Assembly: GCF_003628535.1 (NCBI RefSeq)
Contig: NZ_RBCI01000006.1
Coordinates: 179,047-243,046 of the forward strand
DNA length: 64,000 nt
From: Flavisolibacter nicotianae
GTDB lineage: Bacteria > Bacteroidota > Bacteroidia > Chitinophagales > Chitinophagaceae
Direction: 5' to 3'
Shown here: positions 28,243 through 36,674 of the stretch, piece by piece
Numbering within the stretch: the first letter of the stretch is position 1
Layout of the letters: each line of letters opens with the position of its first letter
Program-made: the position numbers and the translations under genes
The notes under the pieces: generated by a model
Database searches by the model: none
What the model was told of the DNA's origin: nothing
What the model saw: the letters and a program-made list of their open reading frames with translations, nothing else

Positions 28243-30324
28243 ATGGACACGCAGAACGTAGACTTGCTGGTTCAACAAAGGGCAACGTTGGAAAAAGAGT
28301 TGGCGGCCAAATGCCGTGAACTTGAAATAGAGGCGGCCCTGGATAGAGTGCGCACAAGGGCAATGGCCATGCAAACCTCTGAGGAGCTGGCGGTGTTGAT
28401 CGACACGGTACAGAAAGAGCTAACGCGAATTGAATTCTCGCTCAATAATTGCATTTTCTGGATCATGCGCGAGGAGCCGCACGGTGCCACCTGGTGGGTC
28501 GCCCCGTTTCACAAAACAAGCCTTCCCCAATCATACTGGGTACCGTTCCGGAATTTGCCCCTGTTTCAAGCCGCTTTCCTGGCCTGGAAGGAAAGAAAAC
28601 CAATATGGGTCTATACATTGGAAGGAGAGGATAAAAAAATGACCAATAAAGACATTTTCATGCAAACGGACCTCGCAGGCTTTCCGCTTAATGTGAAAAG
28701 GACATTCAACGAAAGCGAAAAAGTTTTTCTCTCTTTTTCTTTTTATGGTTATGGTGGGCTGCATCTCTCGACCGTGGAACCACTGGCCGAAGACCAGGTG
28801 GAAACACTAAACAGGTTTTCCAAAGTATTCGACCAGGCCTATACACGGTTCCTTGACCTCAAAAAAGCAGAAGCGCAGGCAAGAGAAGGCCGGATAGAAG
28901 CCGCCCTGGAGAAAGTGCGAAGCCGCTCTTTGGCCGTACATAAAAGCGAGGAATTTACGGCGGTGATTAAAGTCGTGTTTGAACAATTGCGGGAATTGGA
29001 AATCGCCGTGTCGTCGGCAAGCATCAATATCTTCATCGAGGGGTCAAAAGATACAGAGGTGTATATCTGCGGGTCGGGCGAAGACGGTTTAGTGCTTTCT
29101 CACTTCCGCCTGATCTTTTTTGACCATCCGATTTTCAACGACCGCGTTGATGCCTACCAAAAGGGTCTGGACTTTTTTTCAAAAACCTACAGCCGGGAAG
29201 AAAAAAACCGTTTTTATGAATTTGAATTTGCAGTTTCCGGCTTAAAGTCTATTCCTGCTGATATTAAAAAGAAGGTATTGGAGAGTGAGCGGTACACCAT
29301 TTCGCTGGCGATTACCAAAAATTCAATGATAGTTGTAAATGACTTTGAAGGCAGGTCGTTGTCGGCAATGGAAAAGGACATCATAAAGCGGTTTGCCCGT
29401 GTTTTTGAACAAGCCTATATCCGTTTTTTGGATTTGCAAAAAGCAGAGGCTTTGGCCTTGCGGGCAGAGCAGGACCTGATAGAAATAAAAGCAGCCAGGA
29501 AGAAAGCAGAAGAGGCTTTGACCAAATTAAGCGCAGCACAAGCCCAGCTTATTCACGCCGAAAAAATGGCTTCCCTCGGTGAACTCACGGCGGGTATTGC
29601 TCACGAAATACAAAACCCCTTAAACTTCGTTATCAATTTCTCCACTGTTAACAGAGAGCTACTTGTTGAGATGGATGAAGAGATCGAAAAGGGAAACCTT
29701 GGGGAAGTAAAAGTCCTTGCCAATGACCTTGCGGCAAACGAAGAAAAGATTGCCCACCACGGACAAAGAGCCGACAACATTGTAAAAGGTATGTTGCAGC
29801 ACGCAAAGGGCAGCACTGGCGTGAAACAACCAACAGACATCAATCAACTAGCAGAAGAATGCATGCGCCTTAGCTACCAGGGAATGAGAGCAAAGGACAA
29901 GGATTTCATCGCAACCACAGAATCCAAATTCGACCAGGCAATCGGCCCGTTTGCGGTCGTTCCGCAAGACATTGGAAGGGTACTCTTGAACCTGTTTGCC
30001 AACGCCTTTTACGCCGTGAACGAGAAAAGGAAAAAACTGGATGGGCGTTTTGAATCAATTATTAGGGTCATCACAAAGAAAGAAGGAAACAACATTTTGA
30101 TATCGGTAGAGGACAACGGAACGGGCATGTCGCCACAAACAATGCGTAAAGTTTTTCAGCCATTCTTCACAACCAAACCAACCGGGGAAGGGACTGGCTT
30201 AGGGCTCTCGCTTTCCTATGACATTATCACAAAGGGACACTGCGGCACACTGTCCGTACAGTCAACCGAAGGGAAAGGTTCGGAGTTCGTCATTTCTCTT
30301 CCCGGGTCGCAGGGGGGTGACTGA
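28243..30324 (+). CDS. Sensor histidine kinase with two GAF-like sensory modules
   Basis: The protein has 693 residues. Two sensory units each begin with a related linker, IEAALDRVRTRAMAMQTSEEL (about 30) and IEAALEKVRSRSLAVHKSEEF (about 215), and end in FDQAYTRFLDL or FEQAYIRFLDL. A coiled coil leads to the H-box MASLGELTAGIAHEIQNPLNF (His about 453), then the N-box (LFANAFYAVNEK), G1 (VEDNGTGM) and G2 (GEGTGLGLSLSY) of the catalytic domain. There are no membrane segments, so it is a cytosolic sensor. No response regulator is adjacent; the only one in the window, at 34.8 kb, is damaged. The ligand is unknown. Confidence 0.92.
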   Translation: MDTQNVDLLVQQRATLEKELAAKCRELEIEAALDRVRTRAMAMQTSEELAVLIDTVQKELTRIEFSLNNCIFWIMREEPHGATWWVAPFHKTSLPQSYWVPFRNLPLFQAAFLAWKERKPIWVYTLEGEDKKMTNKDIFMQTDLAGFPLNVKRTFNESEKVFLSFSFYGYGGLHLSTVEPLAEDQVETLNRFSKVFDQAYTRFLDLKKAEAQAREGRIEAALEKVRSRSLAVHKSEEFTAVIKVVFEQLRELEIAVSSASINIFIEGSKDTEVYICGSGEDGLVLSHFRLIFFDHPIFNDRVDAYQKGLDFFSKTYSREEKNRFYEFEFAVSGLKSIPADIKKKVLESERYTISLAITKNSMIVVNDFEGRSLSAMEKDIIKRFARVFEQAYIRFLDLQKAEALALRAEQDLIEIKAARKKAEEALTKLSAAQAQLIHAEKMASLGELTAGIAHEIQNPLNFVINFSTVNRELLVEMDEEIEKGNLGEVKVLANDLAANEEKIAHHGQRADNIVKGMLQHAKGSTGVKQPTDINQLAEECMRLSYQGMRAKDKDFIATTESKFDQAIGPFAVVPQDIGRVLLNLFANAFYAVNEKRKKLDGRFESIIRVITKKEGNNILISVEDNGTGMSPQTMRKVFQPFFTTKPTGEGTGLGLSLSYDIITKGHCGTLSVQSTEGKGSEFVISLPGSQGGD

Positions 30325-30643
30325 TTTTGAAACATTGGCTGTGGATACGGAGGGGCTCATACCCAGCTTTCCGTACCTGCAAGGTGGATTTGCGTTCTTC
30401 TTTTAATTTATGCTAGATCCGTCCTCAAATTTTATCCTTGCTCAAGCCTTGACATACGTTTAGTAGTTCGTTTAGAAGGATGAAATCAGTACTTTTATCG
30501 GGTGATGTTCAATGCGTAAAAAATGAATGAGTGACTTGTGGGCAGGCTTTGAAAATTATTGATTTTTGTACGCGTAGAGTGGGAGGTAGGTTCACACTTT
30601 TTCCCCTCAGCAGCTTACACTACTCTTTTTAATGAGCAACTTT
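30325..30643. other. Intergenic region before tRNA-Ser(CGA)
   Basis: About 320 bp without a gene between the kinase and the tRNA. The last 29 bases also lie within the antisense tail of the recombinase frame. No clear TTG/TAnnTTTG promoter for the tRNA was found at the expected distance. Confidence 0.5.
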
Positions 30644-32300
30644 GGAGAGATGCCAGAGCGGTCGAATGGGACGGTCTCGAAAACCGTTGTATGGGCAACT
30701 GTACCGAGGGTTCGAATCCCTCTCTCTCCGCTGATGGGGACAAACAAGGCAAACCTTTGTCTGTCCCCTTTTTCTTTTCCGCTGAACCCTTTGCTGCATC
30801 TGCAATTAGGGCAAAAAAGGAATTGACTTTTTCGGTTCGAAACCCCTCCTTTTTCTTGGAATAGATGATTCCTTGGGGAAAGATGAGCTTTTGGAGCTTT
30901 TCTTTTGTGCTCACTGGGCTGGAAGTCCACAGGGTAGCAAGTTTGGTGGAAAAGGCGAGTGCTTCTTCGATGCTCTTTTTCAGGTTCGAAATCTGAGGTG
31001 TTAGTTTTTGAAGTACTTCATTGATTTCCTCCCGTTCTTTGGTATACCTGGCATAGAACTTCTCAAAGCTTTCTTTGCTCATTTCCTCGAGTACGTAGTA
31101 TTTCTCTTCTATGGTATCAATCTTCCTCAATACCTCAGCCAATTTTTCTTTGGAGGCTTTTTCCTGCTCGATACCTTCTTTGTTCATCTGCTCAAATAAG
31201 TGCTCGATCTGGTAAGCAATCACCTTTGACATTTTAGGGTCAGCACTGTAAGTATTGAGTAGTTCTTCAAATGCTGCATGCAGCTTCTTTGCACTTTTAT
31301 TGCACTTGCACCCTTTGGTTCTGCATTTGTAATACCACAGCCCTTTTGCTTTTACGATGTATCCTGTAAATGGTTCTTTGCAATCCTCACATTTGATGAA
31401 CACTTTTAGCGGCACTTCATCCAGCTCTTTTTTATGCGGTACCCCGTAGTTGGCCGCAGCCCTGTGCAGTCCATTGACCTGCAGAAAGATTTCTTTAGAA
31501 ATCAGCTTCTCATGGTTTCCTTCCACGACCTGTCCATCCAGCATGCCGTGATTGATGATTCCACAGTAAAACGGCTTCTTGAACACTTTGGTCAGTTGTT
31601 GCTTGTACATCTTGACACCCATCGCCCGTAGCCGTTGAATGATCTCTTCGTTTTTCATGCCCTCGGCTCTCCACTGAAAGGCTTTTCTAAGCTTCTTTCC
31701 TTCTTCATTGACCACAATCTTGCGAACACCATTGATCTTGACAATATCATAGCCCTGTGGCACACGGGTGACCCATTCACCTTTTTGGAACTTTTCCTTC
31801 ATCCCGGCTACGGCTCTTTGCTTGCGCAGTTGGTTGTCAAACTCGGAAAACAGGAGCTGAATGTTTTGGTGCAGCACCCCACTGGGATTGGAGGTATCGG
31901 TGGGTTGGGTAACGGCAAAGACCGACACGCCATATTTTTCCCGCAGGTCTTGCGCTAGTTTAATGGCTCCGCCACCGGTGCGGGAGAAACGATCCAGGGT
32001 GTAGACCAAGATGTGCGACACTTTGCCACGATGCTTTTTGATGAACTCCAGCATTCGCAGGAACTCTTTGCGGCCATCGGTTTTGGCGCTTTCATAGGTG
32101 CCACCAAAGTAACCAAGAATGGAAAGTCCCTGCTTTTGGGCATATTCTTCGATGGTCTTCAGCTGAAAGGAAAGGGAGAGGTTATTGTCTGCCTGTTCTT
32201 TGGAGGAGACACGGGTGTAGATCACTGCATTTTTCAGGTTACCAGTAATGACTTTAAGAGAAGAGGCGTGTCCAAATTGTTTGAAGGCTTCCAGGCTCAT
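30615..32300 (-). CDS. Large serine recombinase whose 3' end runs antisense through a tRNA gene
   Basis: The protein has 561 residues. The resolvase catalytic domain (about 24-165) has the nucleophile in YTRVSSKEQ (Ser32) and the conserved DRFSRTGG segment. A recombinase domain follows (about 185-290), then a zinc ribbon (CEDC...CRTKGCKC, about 310-340) and a long coiled coil. The family catalyses site-specific integration and excision. The last residues (EREGFEPSVQLPIQRFSRPS) are the translated antisense strand of tRNA-Ser(CGA), so the gene continues through the tRNA before meeting a stop. This places the attachment site at the 3' end of the recombinase gene. It overlaps the upstream small ORF by 4 bp. 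Confidence 0.93.
   Translation of the reverse strand: MSLEAFKQFGHASSLKVITGNLKNAVIYTRVSSKEQADNNLSLSFQLKTIEEYAQKQGLSILGYFGGTYESAKTDGRKEFLRMLEFIKKHRGKVSHILVYTLDRFSRTGGGAIKLAQDLREKYGVSVFAVTQPTDTSNPSGVLHQNIQLLFSEFDNQLRKQRAVAGMKEKFQKGEWVTRVPQGYDIVKINGVRKIVVNEEGKKLRKAFQWRAEGMKNEEIIQRLRAMGVKMYKQQLTKVFKKPFYCGIINHGMLDGQVVEGNHEKLISKEIFLQVNGLHRAAANYGVPHKKELDEVPLKVFIKCEDCKEPFTGYIVKAKGLWYYKCRTKGCKCNKSAKKLHAAFEELLNTYSADPKMSKVIAYQIEHLFEQMNKEGIEQEKASKEKLAEVLRKIDTIEEKYYVLEEMSKESFEKFYARYTKEREEINEVLQKLTPQISNLKKSIEEALAFSTKLATLWTSSPVSTKEKLQKLIFPQGIIYSKKKEGFRTEKVNSFFALIADAAKGSAEKKKGTDKGLPCLSPSAEREGFEPSVQLPIQRFSRPSHSTALASLQSCSLKRVV
30644..30730 (+). tRNA. tRNA-Ser (anticodon CGA), integration target
   Basis: The 87-nt class II tRNA has acceptor stem GGAGAGA/TCTCTCC, discriminator G, anticodon stem ACGGT/ACCGT with loop CTCGAAA (anticodon CGA, reads UCG), a long variable arm and a T arm with GGTTCGAATCC. 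Unlike tRNA-Ser(UGA) at 13.7 kb it has no encoded CCA: the next bases are CTG. It lies wholly inside the recombinase frame on the opposite strand, as expected for an attL junction. The tRNA itself looks intact and functional. Confidence 0.96.
30736..30773 (+). terminator. Hairpin terminator after tRNA-Ser(CGA)
   Basis: The outer stem GGGGACA / TGTCCCC encloses an imperfect inner stem and is followed by TTTTT. It begins 6 bp after the tRNA and lies within the recombinase coding sequence on the other strand. Confidence 0.75.
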
Positions 32301-32644
32301 GCTGCTTTGTTTTTAGTTGGTTTTGATGTTGGGCTGTTTATTTCTACTACTGGCACTTCGTTTTCACCACTCGAATATACAACATGTTGATTATCAATGT
32401 AGGTGGTATTTCTTGTGGCAAGAAATTCCAGCAGCACCTGAGCAAGCAATAGCGAGGTCCGACATATTTTTTCAGCTTCTTCATACGAGATGGCGTCAAA
32501 GCCTTTAAAGGTTCGTAAAACGGCAGGGGTGAGGGGTTCTTTCTTTGGATTGACGAGCGGAATGTCTTCATAAGAGGGTCTGGTTTTCGGCACAACGCTC
32601 AGCGGATTTTCGCCTTTCCATTCAGCTTGGCTTTGCTTTTTCAT
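32297..32644 (-). CDS. Hypothetical protein upstream of the serine recombinase
   Basis: The protein has about 115 residues starting at MKKQSQAEWKGENPLS. It has no signal peptide or membrane segment. The centre (FKGFDAISYEEAEKICRTSLLLAQVLLEFL) looks helical and the C-terminus is Ser/Pro/Lys-rich. It overlaps the recombinase start by 4 bp, so the two are probably co-translated; a role as recombinase accessory or directionality factor is possible but unproven. The frame runs back to 32713, but the internal ATG gives a more protein-like start. Confidence 0.6.
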   Translation of the reverse strand: MKKQSQAEWKGENPLSVVPKTRPSYEDIPLVNPKKEPLTPAVLRTFKGFDAISYEEAEKICRTSLLLAQVLLEFLATRNTTYIDNQHVVYSSGENEVPVVEINSPTSKPTKNKAA

Positions 32645-32865
32645 AGGAGATTTGTTGATAAATAATGCTAAAATAATTAGCATGTGCCTTGGGGAGCAAG
32701 TATTTTTGTTCACACTACGAGGAAGGCATCTGGTGGGTTATAAGAATTCAATAAGAAACGGATAAGAGCAGAATAAGATTTCGATCAGAGTTCGATAAGA
32801 ATTGAATGAGAGTGCCATTGAAAAATGATGCTGTGCTGCATTGTGGATAAATTATTAAAAGGAGA

Positions 32866-33315
32866 ATGATGGAAGAAAACGTGCGTTATCGCAGGAAAAA
32901 TAGGATGGAGGAAAAGCTTTTTACCAAAAAACAGGTGGATGAACTGCTCAAAGAAAAGCAACGTCAGCTCGACGTGCAGTATTCTGTCCTCAAGGAGGTC
33001 TATGAAAGCTATGAAGGCTTGAAAAAAGAGCACGAAGTGCTCAAAGAAAAGCTTTCCAGCTATGAAAACCCCGATGATGGCTACCGAAAAGACTGGACCT
33101 GGGTGGCGAAAATTGTATTTGTATTGGAAAAGGCAGGCAAGCCTCTCCGGTCTGCTGAAATCATAGAGGTGTTGGAAAAACGAGAAGAGCATTTAAAAAA
33201 CCACACATCCAAAAAACAATACTTCTCTGCTTTTCTTGACATGGCCTTGAAGGCTGAACGCATCAAAAGAGAAAAAAGAAAAGGCGAAAGAGGCTATTAT
33301 TACTTTTTGCCTTGA
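32866..33315 (+). CDS. Hypothetical coiled-coil and winged-helix-like protein
   Basis: The protein has 149 residues. Residues about 15-65 form a charged coiled coil (KQVDELLKEKQRQLDVQYSV onward). The C-terminal half (WVAKIVFVLEKAGKPLRSAEIIEVLEKREE, then KKQYFSAFLDMALKAERIKREKRKGERGYYYF) has the pattern of a small winged-helix DNA-binding domain. It is transcribed away from the recombinase operon and could be its regulator. Start is uncertain among three nearby Met codons. No family is named with confidence. Confidence 0.65.
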   Translation: MMEENVRYRRKNRMEEKLFTKKQVDELLKEKQRQLDVQYSVLKEVYESYEGLKKEHEVLKEKLSSYENPDDGYRKDWTWVAKIVFVLEKAGKPLRSAEIIEVLEKREEHLKNHTSKKQYFSAFLDMALKAERIKREKRKGERGYYYFLP

Positions 33316-33396
33316 ACTATAGGTGCTTTTACTCTCAAATGCGGCACCCACATGCATCTTTTTTCTTCCCTCAAAAATCCGGTTGCTATTGTTTAA

Positions 33397-33756
33397 AAAG
33401 TTAGAGGATTTGTCCTCGAGGGAACAAAACTGCTCAAGCGTCTGTGTACCCGGTGGCCAGAGGCTAAAATAGCCTGCTCGCTAGCCAGGGAGTTTAAAAA
33501 TATGATGGAAAATAAAGATGGCCACTGTTTAAAAAAGTGGATCATCGTAGCTGTAAAGTGCGGTGTGCCAGAACTAATAAGTTTTGCACGAGGATTGTTG
33601 AGTGATTTTGAAGCCACCAAAAATGCACTGACTTTACCCTGGAGCAATGGACAGGTGGAAGGACAGATCAACAAACTAAAGACCATCAAGCGTCAAATGT
33701 ATGGGCGGGCCAGCTTTGCACTTCTTCGTAAAAGACTCCTTCTGAATATCAGTTAA
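33397..33756 (+). pseudogene. ISL3-type transposase remnant (C-terminal fragment)
   Basis: The open segment of about 119 codons has no start and is preceded in frame by a stop codon. It matches the C-terminus of ISL3-family transposases: LLKRLCTRWPEAKIACSLAREF, and near the end LPWSNGQVEGQINKLKTIKR and MYGRASFALLRKRLLL, which includes the last catalytic Glu region. Full transposases of this family are 400 residues or more, so only the last third is present. No terminal inverted repeats were found. It shows past IS activity next to the integration site. Confidence 0.8.
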
Positions 33757-34194
33757 TCCTGCACCAAAAATGACGAAGAACCAACTTCATCGGCGCGTAC
33801 ACTTTGGCGCTGATCCACGATATTCTTTTTGTTTTAGCCCCAAGGAATTGCCGAGACATTCATTAGCAGAATTGGCGAAACATCTGAAGTGAATAGGAGT
33901 AATAAATCAGTATAATTGATACTTGATCCTGTCGGATCAAATATTTTGTGCGACCATTCTAAATTTATCTGACACTTGCTGTAAGGTTTAATACAGATTA
34001 TTTCAGATGATTGCTTATACCCAGCAGTGCTTCCTGCTCAGTGAAGCTGGCATCTATAACAATTGATGTGGTTTTGGCACGGCTCGCCCAGCAATAAATC
34101 AGGCTTGCGCCAATGCCCAGGAACTCAAAACTGATTTTACGGCTCCAAGCCTTTGATTTCGGTAAAATCAAGTTCTTTATTTTTTTCCAACTAC
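33757..34194. other. Intergenic region, no gene recognised
   Basis: About 440 bp follow the transposase remnant. Nothing with coding character is visible on either strand; parts may be further IS debris. Confidence 0.45.
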
Positions 34195-34359
34195 TTAATT
34201 GTCACTTTTGCAGGTGTAAAGAATATAGGCAAGGGTTAAGGCACCAACAATGGACCAGATTATTTGCCTCGGTCTTCGATAGCTCTTTGTTTTGTAGATG
34301 TCATACAGTAACATAAATAAAACCACTGCCAGAATAAGAAAAGGAATATACTGGGTCAT
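34195..34359 (-). CDS. Small two-helix membrane protein (54 residues)
   Basis: An ATG at 34359 opens a 54-codon frame with clear membrane-protein character. Helix 1 is YIPFLILAVVLFMLLYDIY, a basic cytosolic loop follows (KTKSYRRPRQ), and helix 2 is IIWSIVGALTLAYILY, with the tail TCKSDN. The positive-inside loop between two hydrophobic segments supports a real hairpin membrane protein resembling small PLDc_N-like or toxin-sized proteins. The gene is isolated. Function is unknown. Confidence 0.65.
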   Translation of the reverse strand: MTQYIPFLILAVVLFMLLYDIYKTKSYRRPRQIIWSIVGALTLAYILYTCKSDN

Positions 34360-34407
34360 AATGTTCTTGAAGTTTTGATTGGTATGATTACAGGATATTG
34401 GTAAACG

Positions 34408-34434
34408 AAAAGGCGATCCGAAGACCGCCTTTTC
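34408..34434. terminator. Hairpin with A/T-rich flanks
   Basis: An 8-bp perfect stem AAAAGGCG / CGCCTTTT has a 10-nt loop. It is 49 bp upstream of the small membrane protein gene on the minus strand and not directly after any recognised gene, so which transcript it ends is unclear. Confidence 0.5.
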
Positions 34435-34802
34435 TTACAGTTATAAATACGTTAATACCTATAGCTGCCATAAGTTCTCAGTTTACTAATAAAAATAAAT
34501 TGAACAACTTATGCTATTTAAGGTGCAATTGTTATGCCATTAAGAGATAATCATGAACAAATCTTTATCCTTCTGATAGCGGCACACCAATTGCAATTGG
34601 ATGTTATACTGCCCTATGTTTCTGCACCCTAACTTACAATTAGCCCTTACCCTAAAGAATTTGCCCCTGAACACCACAGGGGCATTTTTTCCACAAAGTA
34701 TCGGGCTTTTACCCACAGGTATGAAAAGGTTTCAGATTTTAGCGCTGCTTTACCTGCAGTTTATGGCATGCTTTTGCCTTAATTTAAGCCGTACTACATT
34801 TT
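34435..34802. other. Intergenic region, no gene recognised
   Basis: About 370 bp upstream of the response regulator remnant. One 70-codon plus-strand frame (34601-34813) overlaps the regulator start and has no recognisable features. The regulator's promoter should lie here. Confidence 0.45.
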
Positions 34803-35186
34803 GTGCATGTTGATCACAACATATTGTGTATAGATGATGATGCGGAAGACCTGGATATTTTGAAATCTGCCCTGGAAGATGCCGGCAAGGTGTACCGGAT
34901 CGAAAGTGCTCATAATGGAGAGGAAGCAATAACAAAGCTCAAGGAGATGCAATTGAAAAACGAATTGCCCCGCCTGATTATTTTGGATGTGAACATGCCC
35001 AAAATGGATGGCAAGCAAACGCTCAAGGCAATCAAATCGCATCAGAGATTTAAGGCAATTCCGGTTATTGTTTTCAGTACCGCCAGTAAAGAGGGTGTTA
35101 TAGATATTTATTCCGAATACGGCGCGGAATATATTCCCAAGCCGGTCCAATAAGAGCAGATTAGCAAATTGGTCAGACAGTTTTAA
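34803..35186 (+). pseudogene. Response regulator receiver protein interrupted by a nonsense codon
   Basis: The frame encodes a stand-alone receiver domain: acidic pocket CIDDDAEDLDIL, phospho-acceptor Asp in LIILDVNMPKMDG, switch Ser/Thr in VIVFSTAS, and the conserved Lys in YIPKPVQ. It then meets TAA at 35151-35153. Reading on in the same frame gives EQISKLVRQF and a stop at 35184-35186, which is the expected last helix of the domain. A single base change to TAA therefore removes about 11 residues. The only in-frame start seen is GTG at 34803. It may be non-functional or unstable. No kinase is adjacent. Confidence 0.75.
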
Positions 35187-35374
35187 AGGTTGAAATTGGT
35201 TTGCGCATTGATTTCATTTGACAATGACATTATATCAATTACAAACACTGATTGTACGAGCAAATACAGATTTTTTACAAACCATCAACACCTGGGCTTC
35301 TGATTTAAGCTGCCTTGCTCTTTGCATTAGCTTAACTAATACACTCATGGTGTTTCTATTGTTGTGTGACTGCC

Positions 35375-36673
35375 TTACAAATCATCGGTTTCAATGCTTT
35401 GCATACTGGAATAGAGATAGAAAGCCCCTTTAGTCGCAACCTTTGTACCTGGCTTTAGTTCTTCAATCAATCGTATTTCCACATAGCCCAATTCTTCTAC
35501 GCCTGTAATTACTTCCATCATTTTGAAACGGTATTTTTCCTGAACCATCTTTGTGTCAGCTTCTTTATCATCGGCGTTTTTCTTCACCGGTTCTTTTTCT
35601 GTGCCTTCAAAAACAAAGATGTATGTCTTGTCGTTTGCATTTACAACCGCATCCTTCGGAACTGCCTGAACGGATTGTTTTCCTGTTTCAATCAGTGCTG
35701 TCACATACTGCCCTGCAATCAGGTTTAGCGGCGCTACATTATTGATTTTTGCGTGAACCCTTGCCGCCCTTACACTGGTATCCAGTGTTTTGTTGATGCC
35801 ATAGACCTTTCCTGATATTTGCTTACCTCCCTGATTGGTCAACACAAAGTTTACGGCCTGACCTGTTCGCACTTTGGTAATATCTCTTTCAAACACCTGC
35901 AAGTCGCAATAGATCGTACTGTTGTTTACAATCTCCATAATCGGGCTTGAAGCATCGGTGTATGTTCCGACACTTAGATTTATTTTTCCCACTGTGCCGC
36001 TGATGGGAGCGAGTACAGGAACCTGGGTTATTAGATTTCCCCTGCGGACCTGCGAAGGATTAATGTGGATTTGCCGAAGCTGCGCTTCCAGGGTCCGGAG
36101 TTTGGATTGTTCGGCTGCGTAATTGGCTGATGCCTGCTGATAGACTTTCCCAATGCCTGCATCGGCTTCCTTGAGTAGGCGTTGCCTTTCATATTCCTGT
36201 GCTAAATAAACAATATTGTCTCTTGATGTAAGGTAGTCCTGCTGCAGCCGTATGAAATCGGGATTTTCGATTACTACAACGGTTTTCCCTTTCCTGACCT
36301 GCTGCCCTTCAATGACATTTATTCTGCGGATAACACCACCAACCAATGCATTTACGACGGCTCTGTTTTGGGGTGGCACGGTCAACTGTCCGCTGGCTTT
36401 TACAACACTGGATAGGTTTTGTTGCTCAATGCTGCCCAACTGAATGTCCACCGCTTTCATTTGCTCGGGTGTGACTTCTGCAATCCCTTCTTCTCGTTGA
36501 GTTGAATCAGTTTTTGTTTCTGTCTCCTCCGTGGTTTTCGTTTTTGAATTGCCACATGATGAAAAGGACATTGCTGCCGTAATTATGTACAAAACAAAAG
36601 CTGTCCTGATAATAAATTGTTTTATTTGAAAACGTTTCCCTGAAAGATTATGGTCGTTGTTATGCTGTCTCAT
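35375..36673 (-). CDS. RND efflux periplasmic adaptor (CusB/CzcB-like lipoprotein)
   Basis: The protein has 432 residues with an N-terminal signal ending AAMSFSSCGNS, a lipobox. Adaptor layout is clear: barrel-sandwich half-motifs (NALVGGVIRRINVIEGQQVRKGKTVVVIENPDF and later PVLAPISGTVGKINLSVGTYTD), a helical hairpin between them and beta-barrel/membrane-proximal regions after. It bridges the permease and the channel across the periplasm. It follows the permease-TolC fusion by 1 bp, completing a heavy-metal type efflux pump. Start choice among upstream codons is uncertain. Confidence 0.9.
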   Translation of the reverse strand: MRQHNNDHNLSGKRFQIKQFIIRTAFVLYIITAAMSFSSCGNSKTKTTEETETKTDSTQREEGIAEVTPEQMKAVDIQLGSIEQQNLSSVVKASGQLTVPPQNRAVVNALVGGVIRRINVIEGQQVRKGKTVVVIENPDFIRLQQDYLTSRDNIVYLAQEYERQRLLKEADAGIGKVYQQASANYAAEQSKLRTLEAQLRQIHINPSQVRRGNLITQVPVLAPISGTVGKINLSVGTYTDASSPIMEIVNNSTIYCDLQVFERDITKVRTGQAVNFVLTNQGGKQISGKVYGINKTLDTSVRAARVHAKINNVAPLNLIAGQYVTALIETGKQSVQAVPKDAVVNANDKTYIFVFEGTEKEPVKKNADDKEADTKMVQEKYRFKMMEVITGVEELGYVEIRLIEELKPGTKVATKGAFYLYSSMQSIETDDL

Positions 36674-36674
36674 C

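Noticed and set aside
30559..30864. Plus-strand frame across tRNA-Ser(CGA)
   Set aside because: The translated part is the tRNA and its terminator, not a protein gene.
33397..33756. Complete insertion sequence
   Set aside because: Only the C-terminal part of the transposase is present, with an upstream in-frame stop and no visible terminal inverted repeats.
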